Assembly: GCA_964017155.1 (NCBI GenBank)
Contig: OZ024864.1
Coordinates: 28,731,134-28,795,133, forward strand
Length of the DNA stretch: 64,000 bases
DNA from: Oasisia sp. SBJ-2009
Lineage: Eukaryota > Annelida > Polychaeta > Sabellida > Siboglinidae
Reading direction: 5' to 3'
The notes beneath the pieces are model-generated. The model had not been told where the DNA came from. It was given only the letters and a program-made list of their open reading frames with translations, and did no database searches. Positions 38,432-49,977 of the stretch are shown piece by piece. Made by a program: the position numbers and the translations under genes. Every line of letters starts with the position of its first letter. Position 1 is the stretch's first letter.

Positions 38432-39789
38432 GGTTTGCCACTGCCTACTATTCACGAGTCCATGATGCTAGTGGTACATGGTTTGCCAATGCCTTCTATT
38501 CACGCATGCATGATGCTCGTGGTACATGGTTTGCCACTGTCTTCTATTCACGCGTGCATGATGCTAGTGGCACATGGTTTGCCATTGTCTTCTGTTCACC
38601 CGTGCTTGATGCTCGTGGTACATGGCTTGCCACTGCCTTCTATCCACGCGTCCATGATCCTAGTGGTACATTGTTTGCCACTGCCTTCTATTCACGCGTC
38701 CATGATGCTCGTGGTACATTGTTTGCCACTGTCTTCTATTCACACGTGCATGATGCTCGTGGTACATGGTTTGCCACTGTCTTCTATTCATGCGTGCATG
38801 AAGCTAGTGGTACATTGTTTGTAACTGTCTTCTATTCACGCGAGCATGATGCTCGTAGTACATTGTTTGCCACTGCCTTCTATTCACGCGTGCATGATGC
38901 TCGTGGTACATGGTTTACCACTGCCTTCTATTCACGCGTGCATGAAGCTCGTGGTACATGGTTTGCCACTGCCTTCTATCCACGCGTGCATAATGCTCGT
39001 GGTACATGGTTTGCCACTGCCTTCTATCCACGCGTGCATGATGCTCGTGGTACATGGCTAGCCACTGCCTTCTATCCACGCGTGCATGATGCTCGTGGTA
39101 CATGGTTTGCCACTGCCTTCTATTCACGCGTGCATGATGCTCGTGGTACATGATTTCCCACTGCCTTCTAGTCAGGCGTGCATGATGCTCGTGGTACATT
39201 GTTTGCCACTGCCTTCTATTCACGCGTGCGTAATTCTCGTGGTACATTGTTTGCCACTGCCTTCTATTCACGCGTGCAAGAAGCTAGTGGTACATGGTTT
39301 GCCACTGTCTTCTATTCACGCGTGCATGAAGCTAGTGGTACATTGTTTGCTGCTGTCTTCTATTCACGCGAGCATGATGCTCGTGGTACATTGTTTGCCA
39401 CTGCCTTCTATTCACGCGAGCCTGATGCTCGTGGTACATGGATTACCACTGCCTTCTATTCACGCGTGCAAGAAGCTCGTGGTACATGGTTTGCCACTGC
39501 CTTCTATCCACGCGTGCATAATGCTCCTGGTACATGGATTGCCACTGTCTTCTATTCACACGTGCATGATGCTCGTGGTACATGGTTTGCCACTGTCTTC
39601 TATTCATGCGTGCATGAAGCTAGTGGTACATTTTTTGTAACTGTCTTCTATTCACGCGAGCATGATGCTCGTGGTACATTGTTTGCCACTGCCTTCTATT
39701 CACGCGTGAATGATGCTCGTGGTACATGGTTTGCCACTGTCTTCTATTCACGCGTGCATGATGCTCGTAGTACATTGTTTTCCACTGCC
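38432..39789 (+). repeat. Terminal left-domain segment
   Basis: These monomers are like 4.5-5.0 and 5.5-6.9 kb but carry many private substitutions: tggctagcc (39,058), acatgatttccc (39,152), gtgcgtaattctcg (39,228), gctcctggtac (39,526) and acattttttgtaac (39,632). They form the edge of the left domain and are visibly less uniform than its interior. Confidence 0.6.
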
Positions 39790-40534
39790 TTCTATTCACG
39801 AGTCCATGATGCTAGTGGTACATGGTTTGCCAATGCCTTCTATTCACGCGTGCATGATGCTCGTGGTACATTGTTTGCCACTGCCTTCTATTCACGCGTG
39901 CAAGAAGCTAGTGGTACATTGTTTGCCGCTGTCTTCTATTCACGCGAGCATGATGCTCGTGGTACATTGTTTGCCACTGCCTTCTATCCACGCGTGCATG
40001 ATGCTCGTGGTACATTGTTTGCCACTGCCTTCTATCCACGCGTGCATGATGCTCGTGGTACATTGTTTGCCACTGCCTTCTATTCACGCCTGCATAATGC
40101 TCGTGGTACATGGATTGCCACTGCCTTCTATCCACGCGTGCATGATGCTCGTGGTACGTGGCTTGCCACTGCCTTCTATTCACGCGTGCATGATGCTCGT
40201 GGTACATGGTTTGCCACTGCCTTCCATTCACGCGTGTATGATGTTCGTGGTACATGGTTTGCCACTGCCTTCTATTCACGAGTCCATGATGCTAGTGGTA
40301 CATGGTTTGCCAATGCCTTCTATTCACGCGTGCATGATGTTCGTGGTACATGGTTTGCCACTGCCTTCTATTCACGCGTGCATGATGCTCGTGGTACTTG
40401 GTTTGCCACTGTCTTCTATTCACGCATGCCTGAAGCTAGTGGTACATTTTTTGCCACTGTCTTCTATTCACGCGTGCATGATGTTCGTGCTACATGGTTT
40501 GCCACTGCCTTCTATCCAGGCGTGCATGATGCTA
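39790..40534 (+). repeat. Transition zone between the two HOR domains
   Basis: About 15 monomers whose order matches neither domain as a block. Three near-consensus monomers with acattg and tccacgcg follow each other near 39.97-40.08 kb. Then come catgatgttcg, catgcctgaag, acattttttgcc and tccaggcgtg variants. Part of it (40.42-40.53 kb) recurs only in the islet at 55.98-56.1 kb. Confidence 0.6.
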
Positions 40535-43414
40535 GTGGTACATGGTTTGCCACTGCCTTCTATCCACGCGTGCATGATGCTAGTGGTACATGGTATGCCA
40601 ATGCCTTCTATCCACGCGTGCAAGATGCTCGTGGTACCTGGTTTGCCACAGCGTTCTATTCACCCGTGCGTGATGCGCGTGGTACATGGTTTGCCACTGC
40701 CTTCTATTAACGCGTCCATGATGCTCGTGGTACATTGTTTGCCACTGCCTTCTATTCACACGTGCATGAATCTCGTGGTACATTGTTTGCCACTGCCTTC
40801 TATTCACGCGGGCATGATGCTCGTGGTACATGGTTTGCCACTGCCTTCTATTCCCGCGTGCATGAAGCTAGTGGTACATGGTTTGCCACTGCCTTCTATT
40901 CACGAGTCCATGATGCTAGTGGTAGATGGTTTGCCAATGCCTTCTATTCACGCGTGCATGATGCTCGTGGTACATGGTTTGCCACTGCCTTCTATTCATG
41001 CGTGCCTGATGCTCGTCGTACATGGTTTGCCACTGCCTTCTATTCACGCGTGCATGATGCTCGTGGTACATTGTTTGCCACTGTCTTCTATCCACGCGTG
41101 CATGATGCTCGTGGTACATTGATTGCCACTGTCTTCTATTCACGCGTGCATGATGCCCGTGGTACAAGGTTTGCCACTGCCTTCTATTCACGCGTGCATG
41201 AAGCTCGTGGTACATGGTTTGCCACTGCCTTCTATCCACACGTGCATGATGCTCGTGGTACATTATTTGCCACTCTCTTCTATCCACGCGTGCATGATGC
41301 TCGTGGTACATTATTTGCCACTGTCTTCTATTCACGCGAGCATGATGCTCGTGGTACATGGTTTGCCACTGCCTTCTAGTTAGGCGTGCATGATGCTCGT
41401 GGTACATTGTTTGCCACTGCCATCTATTCACGCGTGCATGATGCTCGTGGTACATTGTTTGCCACTGCCTTCTATTCACGCGTGCATGAAGCTAGTGGTA
41501 CATGGTTTGCCACTGTCTTCTATTCACGCGTGCATGAAGCTAGTGGTACATTGTTTGCCACTGTCTTCTATTCACGCGAGCATGATGCTCGTGGCACATT
41601 GTTTGCCAGTGCCTTCTATTCACGCGTGTGTGATGCTCGTGGTACAAGGTTTGCCACTGCCTTCTATTCACGCGTGCATGAAGCTCGTGGTACATGGTTT
41701 GCCACTGCCTTCTATTCCCGCGTGCATGAAGCTAGTGGTACATGGTTTGCCACTGCCTTCTATTCACGAGTCCATGATGCTAGTGGTACATGGTTTGCCA
41801 CTTCCTTCTAGTCAGGCGTGCATGATGGTCGTGGTATATTGTATGCCACTGCCTTCTATTCACGCGTGCATGATGCTCGTGGTACATTGTTTGCCACTGT
41901 CTTCTATTCACGCGAGCATGATGCTCGTGCTACATTGTTTGCCACTGCCTTCTATTCACGCGTGACTGATGCTCGTGGTACATGGATTACCACTGCCTTC
42001 TATTCACGCCTGCATAATGCTCGTGGTACATGGGTTGCCACTGCCTTCTATCCACGCGTGCATGATGCTCGTGGTACATGGCTTGCCACTGCCTTCTATT
42101 CACGCGTGCATGATGCTCGTGGTACATGGTTTGCCACTGCCTTCCATTCACGCGTGTATGATGTTCGTGGTACATGGTTTGCCACTGCCTTTTAGTCAGG
42201 CGTGCATGATGCTCGTGGTACATTGTTTACCACTGTCTTCTATCCACGCTTGCAAGATGCTCGTGGTACATTGATTGCCACTGTCTTCTATTCACGCGTG
42301 CATGATGTTCGTGGTACATTTTTTGCCACTGCCTTCTATTCACGCGTGCATGATGCTGGTGGTACATTGTTTGCCATTGCCTTCTATTCACGCGTGCTTG
42401 AAGCTAGTGGTACATTGTTTGCCACTGTCTTCTATTCACGCGTGCATGATGCTCGTGGTACATGGTTTGCCACTGTCTTCTATTCACGCGTACATGAAGC
42501 TAGTGGTACATTGTTTGCCAGTGTCTTCTATTCACGCGAGCATGATGCTCTTGGAACATTGTTTGCCACTGCCTTCTATTCACGCGTGTATTATGCTCGT
42601 GGTACTTGGTTTACCACTGCCTTCTATTCACGCGTGCATGAAGCTAGTGGTACATTGTTTGCCACTGTCTTCTATTCACGCGAGCATGATGCTCGTGTCA
42701 CATTGTTTGTCAGTGCCTTCTATTCACGCGTGCGTGATGCTCGTGGTACAAGGTTTGCCACTGCCTTCTATTCACGCGTGCATGAAGCTCGTGGTACATG
42801 GTTTGCCACTGCCTTCTATCCACACGTGCATGATGCTCGTGGTATATTATTTGCCACTCTCTTCTATCCACGCGTGCATGATGCTCGTGGTACATTGTTT
42901 GCCACTGTCTTCTATCCACGCGTGCATGATGCTCGTGGTACATTGTTTGCCACTGCCTTCTATCCACGCGTGCATGATGCTCGTGGTACATTGTTTGCCA
43001 CTGCCTTCTATTCACGCGTGCATGATGCTCGTGGTACATTGTTTGCCACTGCCTTCTATTCACGCGTGCATGAAGCTAGTGGTACACGGTTTGCCACTGT
43101 CTTCTATTCACGCGTGCATGAAGCTAGTGGTACATTGTTTGCCACTGTCTTCTATTCACGCGAGCATGATGCTCGTGCTACGTTGTTTGCCACTGCCTTC
43201 TATTCACGCGTGCCTGATGCTCGTGGTACATGGATTACCACTGCCTTCTATTCACGCGTGCATGAAGCTCGTGGTACATGGTTTGCAACTGCCTTCCATT
43301 CACGCGTGAATGATGTTCGTGGTACATGGTTTGCCACTGCCTTTTAGTCAGGCGTGCATGATGCTCGTGGTACATTATTTACCACTGACTTCTATCCACG
43401 CTTGCAAGATGCTC
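40535..43414 (+). repeat. Right domain, 2,880-bp tandem duplication, unit 1 (60 monomers)
   Basis: It matches 43,415 onward at an offset of exactly 2,880 bp. Matching begins at 40,535, just after a/c divergence at 40,534/43,414. It starts with rare monomers (tggtatgccaatgcc, ggtacctggtttgcc, gatgcgcgtgg) found in no other place. It also has ctagttaggcg (about 41,378) and ttagtcaggcg (about 42,193) landmarks. Confidence 0.88.
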
Positions 43415-46185
43415 GTGGTACATGGTTTGCCACTGCCTTCTATCCACGCGTGCATGATGCTAGTGGTACATGGTATGCCAATGCCTTCTATCCACGCGTG
43501 CAAGATGCTCGTGGTACCTGGTTTGCCACAGCGTTCTATTCACCCGTGCGTGATGCGCGTGGTACATGGTTTGCCACTGCCTTCTATTAACGCGTCCATG
43601 ATGCTCGTGGTACATTGTTTGCCACTGCCTTCTATTCACACGTGCATGAATCTCGTGGTACATTGTTTGCCACTGCCTTCTATTCACGCGGGCATGATGC
43701 TCGTGGTACATGGTTTGCCACTGCCTTCTATTCCCGCGTGCATGAAGCTAGTGGTACATGGTTTGCCACTGCCTTCTATTCACGAGTCCATGATGCTAGT
43801 GGTACATGGTTTGCCAATGCCTTCTATTCACGCGTGCATGATGCTCGTGGTACATGGTTTGCCACTGCCTTCTATTCATGCGTGCCTGATGCTCGTCGTA
43901 CATGGTTTGCCACTGCCTTCTATTCACGCGTGCATGATGCTCGTGGTACATTGTTTGCCACTGTCTTCTATCCACGCGTGCATGATGCTCGTGGTACATT
44001 GATTGCCACTGTCTTCTATTCACGCGTGCATGATGCCCGTGGTACAAGGTTTGCCACTGCCTTCTATTCACGCGTGCATGAAGCTCGTGGTACATGGTTT
44101 GCCACTGCCTTCTATCCACACGTGCATGATGCTCGTGGTACATTATTTGCCACTCTCTTCTATCCACGCGTGCATGATGCTCGTGGTACATTATTTGCCA
44201 CTGTCTTCTATTCACGCGAGCATGATGCTCGTGGTACATGGTTTGCCACTGCCTTCTAGTTAGGCGTGCATGATGCTCGTGGTACATTGTTTGCCACTGC
44301 CATCTATTCACGCGTGCATGATGCTCGTGGTACATTGTTTGCCACTGCCTTCTATTCACGCGTGCATGAAGCTAGTGGTACATGGTTTGCCACTGTCTTC
44401 TATTCACGCGTGCATGAAGCTAGTGGTACATTGTTTGCCACTGTCTTCTATTCACGCGAGCATGATGCTCGTGGCACATTGTTTGCCAGTGCCTTCTATT
44501 CACGCGTGTGTGATGCTCGTGGTACAAGGTTTGCCACTGCCTTCTATTCACGCGTGCATGAAGCTCGTGGTACATGGTTTGCCACTGCCTTCTATTCCCG
44601 CGTGCATGAAGCTAGTGGTACATGGTTTGCCACTGCCTTCTATTCACGAGTCCATGATGCTAGTGGTACATGGTTTGCCACTTCCTTCTAGTCAGGCGTG
44701 CATGATGGTCGTGGTATATTGTATGCCACTGCCTTCTATTCACGCGTGCATGATGCTCGTGGTACATTGTTTGCCACTGTCTTCTATTCACGCGAGCATG
44801 ATGCTCGTGCTACATTGTTTGCCACTGCCTTCTATTCACGCGTGACTGATGCTCGTGGTACATGGATTACCACTGCCTTCTATTCACGCCTGCATAATGC
44901 TCGTGGTACATGGGTTGCCACTGCCTTCTATCCACGCGTGCATGATGCTCGTGGTACATGGCTTGCCACTGCCTTCTATTCACGCGTGCATGATGCTCGT
45001 GGTACATGGTTTGCCACTGCCTTCCATTCACGCGTGTATGATGTTCGTGGTACATGGTTTGCCACTGCCTTTTAGTCAGGCGTGCATGATGCTCGTGGTA
45101 CATTGTTTACCACTGTCTTCTATCCACGCTTGCAAGATGCTCGTGGTACATTGATTGCCACTGTCTTCTATTCACGCGTGCATGATGTTCGTGGTACATT
45201 TTTTGCCACTGCCTTCTATTCACGCGTGCATGATGCTGGTGGTACATTGTTTGCCATTGCCTTCTATTCACGCGTGCTTGAAGCTAGTGGTACATTGTTT
45301 GCCACTGTCTTCTATTCACGCGTGCATGATGCTCGTGGTACATGGTTTGCCACTGTCTTCTATTCACGCGTACATGAAGCTAGTGGTACATTGTTTGCCA
45401 GTGTCTTCTATTCACGCGAGCATGATGCTCTTGGTACATTGTTTGCCACTGCCTTCTATTCACGCGTGTATTATGCTCGTGGTACTTGGTTTACCACTGC
45501 CTTCTATTCACGCGTGCATGAAGCTAGTGGTACATTGTTTGTCAGTGCCTTCTATTCACGCGTGCGTGATGCTCGTGGTACAAGGTTTGCCACTGCCTTC
45601 TATTCACGCGTGCATGAAGCTCGTGGTACATGGTTTGCCACTGCCTTCTATCCACACGTGCATGATGCTCGTGGTATATTATTTGCCACTCTCTTCTATC
45701 CACGCGTGCATGATGCTCGTGGTACATTGTTTGCCACTGTCTTCTATCCACGCGTGCATGATGCTCGTGGTACATTGTTTGCCACTGCCTTCTATCCACG
45801 CGTGCATGATGCTCGTGGTACATTGTTTGCCACTGCCTTCTATTCACGCGTGCATGATGCTCGTGGTACATTGTTTGCCACTGCCTTCTATTCACGCGTG
45901 CATGAAGCTAGTGGTACACGGTTTGCCACTGTCTTCTATTCACGCGTGCATGAAGCTAGTGGTACATTGTTTGCCACTGTCTTCTATTCACGCGAGCATG
46001 ATGCTCGTGCTACGTTGTTTGCCACTGCCTTCTATTCACGCGTGCCTGATGCTCGTGGTACATGGATTACCACTGCCTTCTATTCACGCGTGCCTGAAGC
46101 TCGTGGTACATGGTTTGCAACTGCCTTCCATTCACGCGTGAATGATGTTCGTGGTACATGGTTTGCCACTGCCTTTTAGTCAGGC
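43415..46185 (+). repeat. Right domain, 2,880-bp tandem duplication, unit 2
   Basis: This adjoining copy of unit 1 has offset 2,880 until about 45.53 kb and then 2,832, because one 48-bp monomer present at about 42.66-42.71 kb is missing here. Differences are few, for example gtggtacatgg against gtggtagatgg at about 43,803/40,923. Confidence 0.88.
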
Positions 46186-49100
46186 GTGCATGATGCTCGT
46201 GGTACATTGTTTACCACTGTCTTCTATCCACGCTTGCAAGATGCTCGTGGTACATTGATTGCCACTGTCTTCTATTCACGCGTGCATGATGCTCGTGGTA
46301 CATTTTTTGCCACTGCCTTCTATTCACGCGTGCATGATGCTGGTGGTACATTGTTTGCCATTGCCTTCTATTCACGCGTGCATGAAGCTAGTGGTACATG
46401 GTTTGCCACTGTCTTCTATTCACGCGTACATGAAGCTAGTGGTACATTGTTTGCCAGTGTCTTCTATTCACGCGAGCATGATGCTCTTGGTACATTGTTT
46501 GCCACTGCCTTCTATTCACGCGTGTATTATGCTCGTGGTACTTGGTTTACCACTGCCTTCTATTCACGCGTGCATGAAGCTAGTGGTACATTGTTTGCCA
46601 CTGTCTTCTATTCACGCGAGCATGATGCCCGTGGCACATTGTTTGTCACTGTCTTCTATTCACGCGTCCATGATGCTCGTGGTACATTGTTTGCCACTGC
46701 CTTCTGTTCACACATGCATGAATCTCGTGGTACATTGTTCGCCACTGCCTTCTATTCACGCGGGCATGATGCTCGTGGTACATGGTTTGCCACTGCCTTC
46801 TATTCCCGCGTGCATGAAGCTAGTGGTACATGGTTTGCCACTGCCTTCTATTCACGAGTCCATGATGCTAGTGGTACATGGCTTGCCACTTCCTTCTAGT
46901 CAGGCGTGCATGATGGTCGTGGTATATTGTTTGCCACTGCCTTCTATTCACGCGTGCCTGATGCTCGTGGTACATGGATTACCACTGCCTTCTATTCACG
47001 CGTGCAAGAAGCTCGTGGTACATGGTTTGCCACTGCTTTCTATCCACGCGTGCATAATGCTCGTGGTACATGGATTGCCACTGTCTTCTATTCACACGTG
47101 CATGATGCTCGTGGTACGTGGTTTGACACTGTCTTCTATTCATGCGTGCATGAAGCTAGTGGTACATTGTTTGTAACTGTCTTCTATTCACGCGAGCATG
47201 ATGCTCGTGGTACATTGTTTGCCACTGCCTTCTATTCACGCGTACATGAAGCTAGTGGTACATTGTTTGCCAGTGTCTTCTATTCACGCGAGCATGATGC
47301 TCTTGGTACATTGTTTGCCACTGCCTTCTATTCACGCGTGTATTATGCTCGTGGTACTTGGTTTACCACTGCCTTCTATTCACGCGTGCATGAAGCTAGT
47401 GGTACATTGTTTGCCACTGTCTTCTATTCACGCGAGCATGATGCTCGTGGCACATTGTTTGTCACTGTCTTCTATTCACGCGTCCATGATGCTCGTGGTA
47501 CATTGTTTGCCACTGCCTTCTGTTCACACATGCATGAATCTCGTGGTACATTGTTTGCCACTGCCTTCTATTCACGCGGGCATGATGCTCGTGGTACATG
47601 GTTTGCCACTGCCTTCTATTCCCGCGTGCATGAAGCTAGTGGTACATGGTTTGCCACTGCCTTCTATTCACGAGTCCATGATGCTAGTGGTACATGGCTT
47701 GCCACTTCCTTCTAGTCAGGCGTGCATGATGGTCGTGGTATATTGTATGCCACTGCCTTCTATTCACGCGTGCATGATGCTCGTGGTACATTGTTTGCCA
47801 CTGTCTTCTATTCACGCGAGCATGATGCTCGTGCTACATTGTTTGCCACTGCCTTCTATTCAGGTGTCCATGATGCTAGTGGTACATGGTTTGCCAATGC
47901 CTTCTATTCACGCGTGCATGGTGCTCGTGGTACATGGTTTGCCACTGCCTTCTATTCACGCGTGCATGAAGCTCGTGGTACATGGTTTGCCACTGCCTTC
48001 TATTCCCGCGTGCATGAAGCTAGTGGTACATGGTTTGCCACTGCCTTCTATTCACGAGTCCATGATGCTAGTGGTACATGGTTTGCCAATGCCTTCTATT
48101 CACGCGTGCATGATGCTCGTGGTACATGGTTTGCCACTGCCTTCTATTCATGCGTGCCTGATGCTCGTCGTACATGGTTTGCCACTGCCTTCTATTCACG
48201 CGTGCATGATGCTCGTGGTACATTGTTTGCCACTGTCTTCTATCCACGCGTGCATGATGCTCGTGGTACATTGATTGCCACTGTCTTCTATTCACGCGTG
48301 CATGATGCCCGTGGTACAAGGTTTGCCACTGCCTTCTATTCACGCGTGCATGAAGCTCGTGGTACATGGTTTGCCACTGCCTTCTATCCACACGTGCATG
48401 ATGCTCGTGGTACATTATTTGCCACTCTCTTCTATCCACGCGTGCATGATGCTCGTGGTACATTATTTGCCACTGTCTTCTATTCACGCGAGCATGATGC
48501 TCGTGGTACATGGTTTGCCACTGCCTTCTAGTTAGGCGTGCATGATGCTCGTGGTACATTGTTTGCCACTGCCATCTATTCACGCGTGCATGATGCTCGT
48601 GGTACATTGTTTGCCACTGCCTTCTATTCACGCGTGCATGAAGCAAGTGGTACATGGTTTGCCACTGTCTTCTATTCACGCGTGCATGAAGCTAGTGGTA
48701 CATTGTTTGCCACTGTCTTCTATTCACGCGAGCATGATGCTCGTGGCACATTGTTTGCCAGTGCCTTCTATTCACGCGTGTGTGATGCTCGTGGTACAAG
48801 GTTTGCCACTGCCTTCTATTCACGCGTGCATGAAGCTCGTGGTACATGGTTTGCCACTGCCTTCTATTCCCGCGTGCATGAAGCTAGTGGTACATGGTTT
48901 GCCACTGCCTTCTATTCACGAGTCCATGATGCTAGTGGTACATGGTTTGCCACTTCCTTCTAGTCAGGCGTGCATGATGGTCGTGGTATATTGTATGCCA
49001 CTGCCTTCTATTCACGCGTGCATGATGCTCGTGGTACATTGTTTGCCACTGTCTTCTATTCACGCGAGCATGATGCTCGTGCTACATTGTTTGCCACTGC

Positions 49101-49977
49101 CTTCTATTCACGCGTGACTGATGCTCGTGGTACATGGATTACCACTGCCTTCTATTCACGCCTGCATAATGCTCGTGGTACATGGGTTGCCACTGCCTTC
49201 TATCCACGCGTGCATGATGCTCGTGGTACATGGCTTGCCACTGCCTTCTATTCACGCGTGCATGATGCTCGTGGTACATGGTTTGCCACTGCCTTCCATT
49301 CACGCGTGTATGATGTTCGTGGTACATGGTTTGCCACTGCCTTTTAGTCAGGCGTGCATGATGCTCGTGGTACATTGTTTACCACTGTCTTCTATCCACG
49401 CTTGCAAGATGCTCGTGGTACATTGATTGCCACTGTCTTCTATTCACGCGTGCATGATGTTCGTGGTACATTTTTTGCCACTGCCTTCTATTCACGCGTG
49501 CATGATGCTGGTGGTACATTGTTTGCCATTGCCTTCTATTCACGCGTGCTTGAAGCTAGTGGTACATTGTTTGCCACTGTCTTCTATTCACGCGTGCATG
49601 ATGCTCGTGGTACATGGTTTGCCACTGTCTTCTATTCACGCGTACATGAAGCTAGTGGTACATTGTTTGCCAGTGTCTTCTATTCACGCGAGCATGATGC
49701 TCTTGGTACATTGTTTGCCACTGCCTTCTATTCACGCGTGCATGAAGCTAGTGGTACACGGTTTGCCACTGTCTTCTATTCACGCGTGCATGAAGCTAGT
49801 GGTACATTGTTTGCCACTGTCTTCTATTCACGCGAGCATGATGCTCGTGCTACGTTGTTTGCCACTGCCTTCTATTCACGCGTGCCTGATGCTCGTGGTA
49901 CATGGATTACCACTGCCTTCTATTCACGCGTGCATGAAGCTCGTGGTACATGGTTTGCAACTGCCTTCCATTCACGC
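46186..49977 (+). repeat. Right-domain HOR, copy H1 (3,792 bp, 79 monomers)
   Basis: It begins at the gcatgatgctcg monomer followed by tttaccactgtc and cttgcaagatgctcg, and repeats at 49,978. It contains an internal 17-monomer duplication (46,425-46,940 / 47,241-47,756, offset 816) and, between these, a patch of left-domain type. The later part (48.07-49.4 kb) repeats the 40.9-42.3 kb sequence, so this HOR was assembled from the 2,880-bp unit plus an added segment. Confidence 0.85.
46940..47230 (+). repeat. Left-domain-type patch inside H1
   Basis: Six monomers run in the order gtgcctgatg/tggattacc, gtgcaagaagctcg, actgctttctatcc, gcataatgctcg/tggattgcc, cacacgtgc and tcatgcgtgc ending in tttgtaac, as at 6.56-6.83 kb. 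The shared rare actgcttt variant indicates common descent, not chance. The patch recurs near 50.79, 54.53, 57.17, 59.43 and 63.22 kb. Confidence 0.8.

Larger units (their letters stand above)
1..39789 (+). repeat. Left satellite domain (45-monomer HOR and 3.1-kb composite blocks)
   Basis: This part is built from two kinds of block: a 2,159-bp HOR and a composite of about 3.1 kb. Both recur with offsets that are multiples of 48 minus the short-monomer losses (2,159; 3,738; 7,438; 11,559; 12,423; 28,440 bp). All 16 short monomers of the window lie here. Frequent markers are the gccattgtcttctgttcac monomer, monomers with gatcctagtgg, and the cassette in which cacacgtgc, tcatgcgtgc and cgcgagcatg monomers follow one another. 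The right edge is set where the sequence stops resembling earlier left-domain blocks; it is approximate. Confidence 0.8.

Noticed and set aside
39974..40085. Possible promoter or regulatory island in the transition zone
   Set aside because: Its near-consensus monomers differ from the rest only by ordinary substitutions; no TATA-like, terminator-like or other non-satellite sequence is present.
40916..41479. Minus-strand open frames with a RRQWQTMYHEHHARVN repeat, here and at many similar places
   Set aside because: Only the reverse reading of the same monomers. The length is set by the distance between stop-bearing variants, and there is no sign of codon-level constraint.
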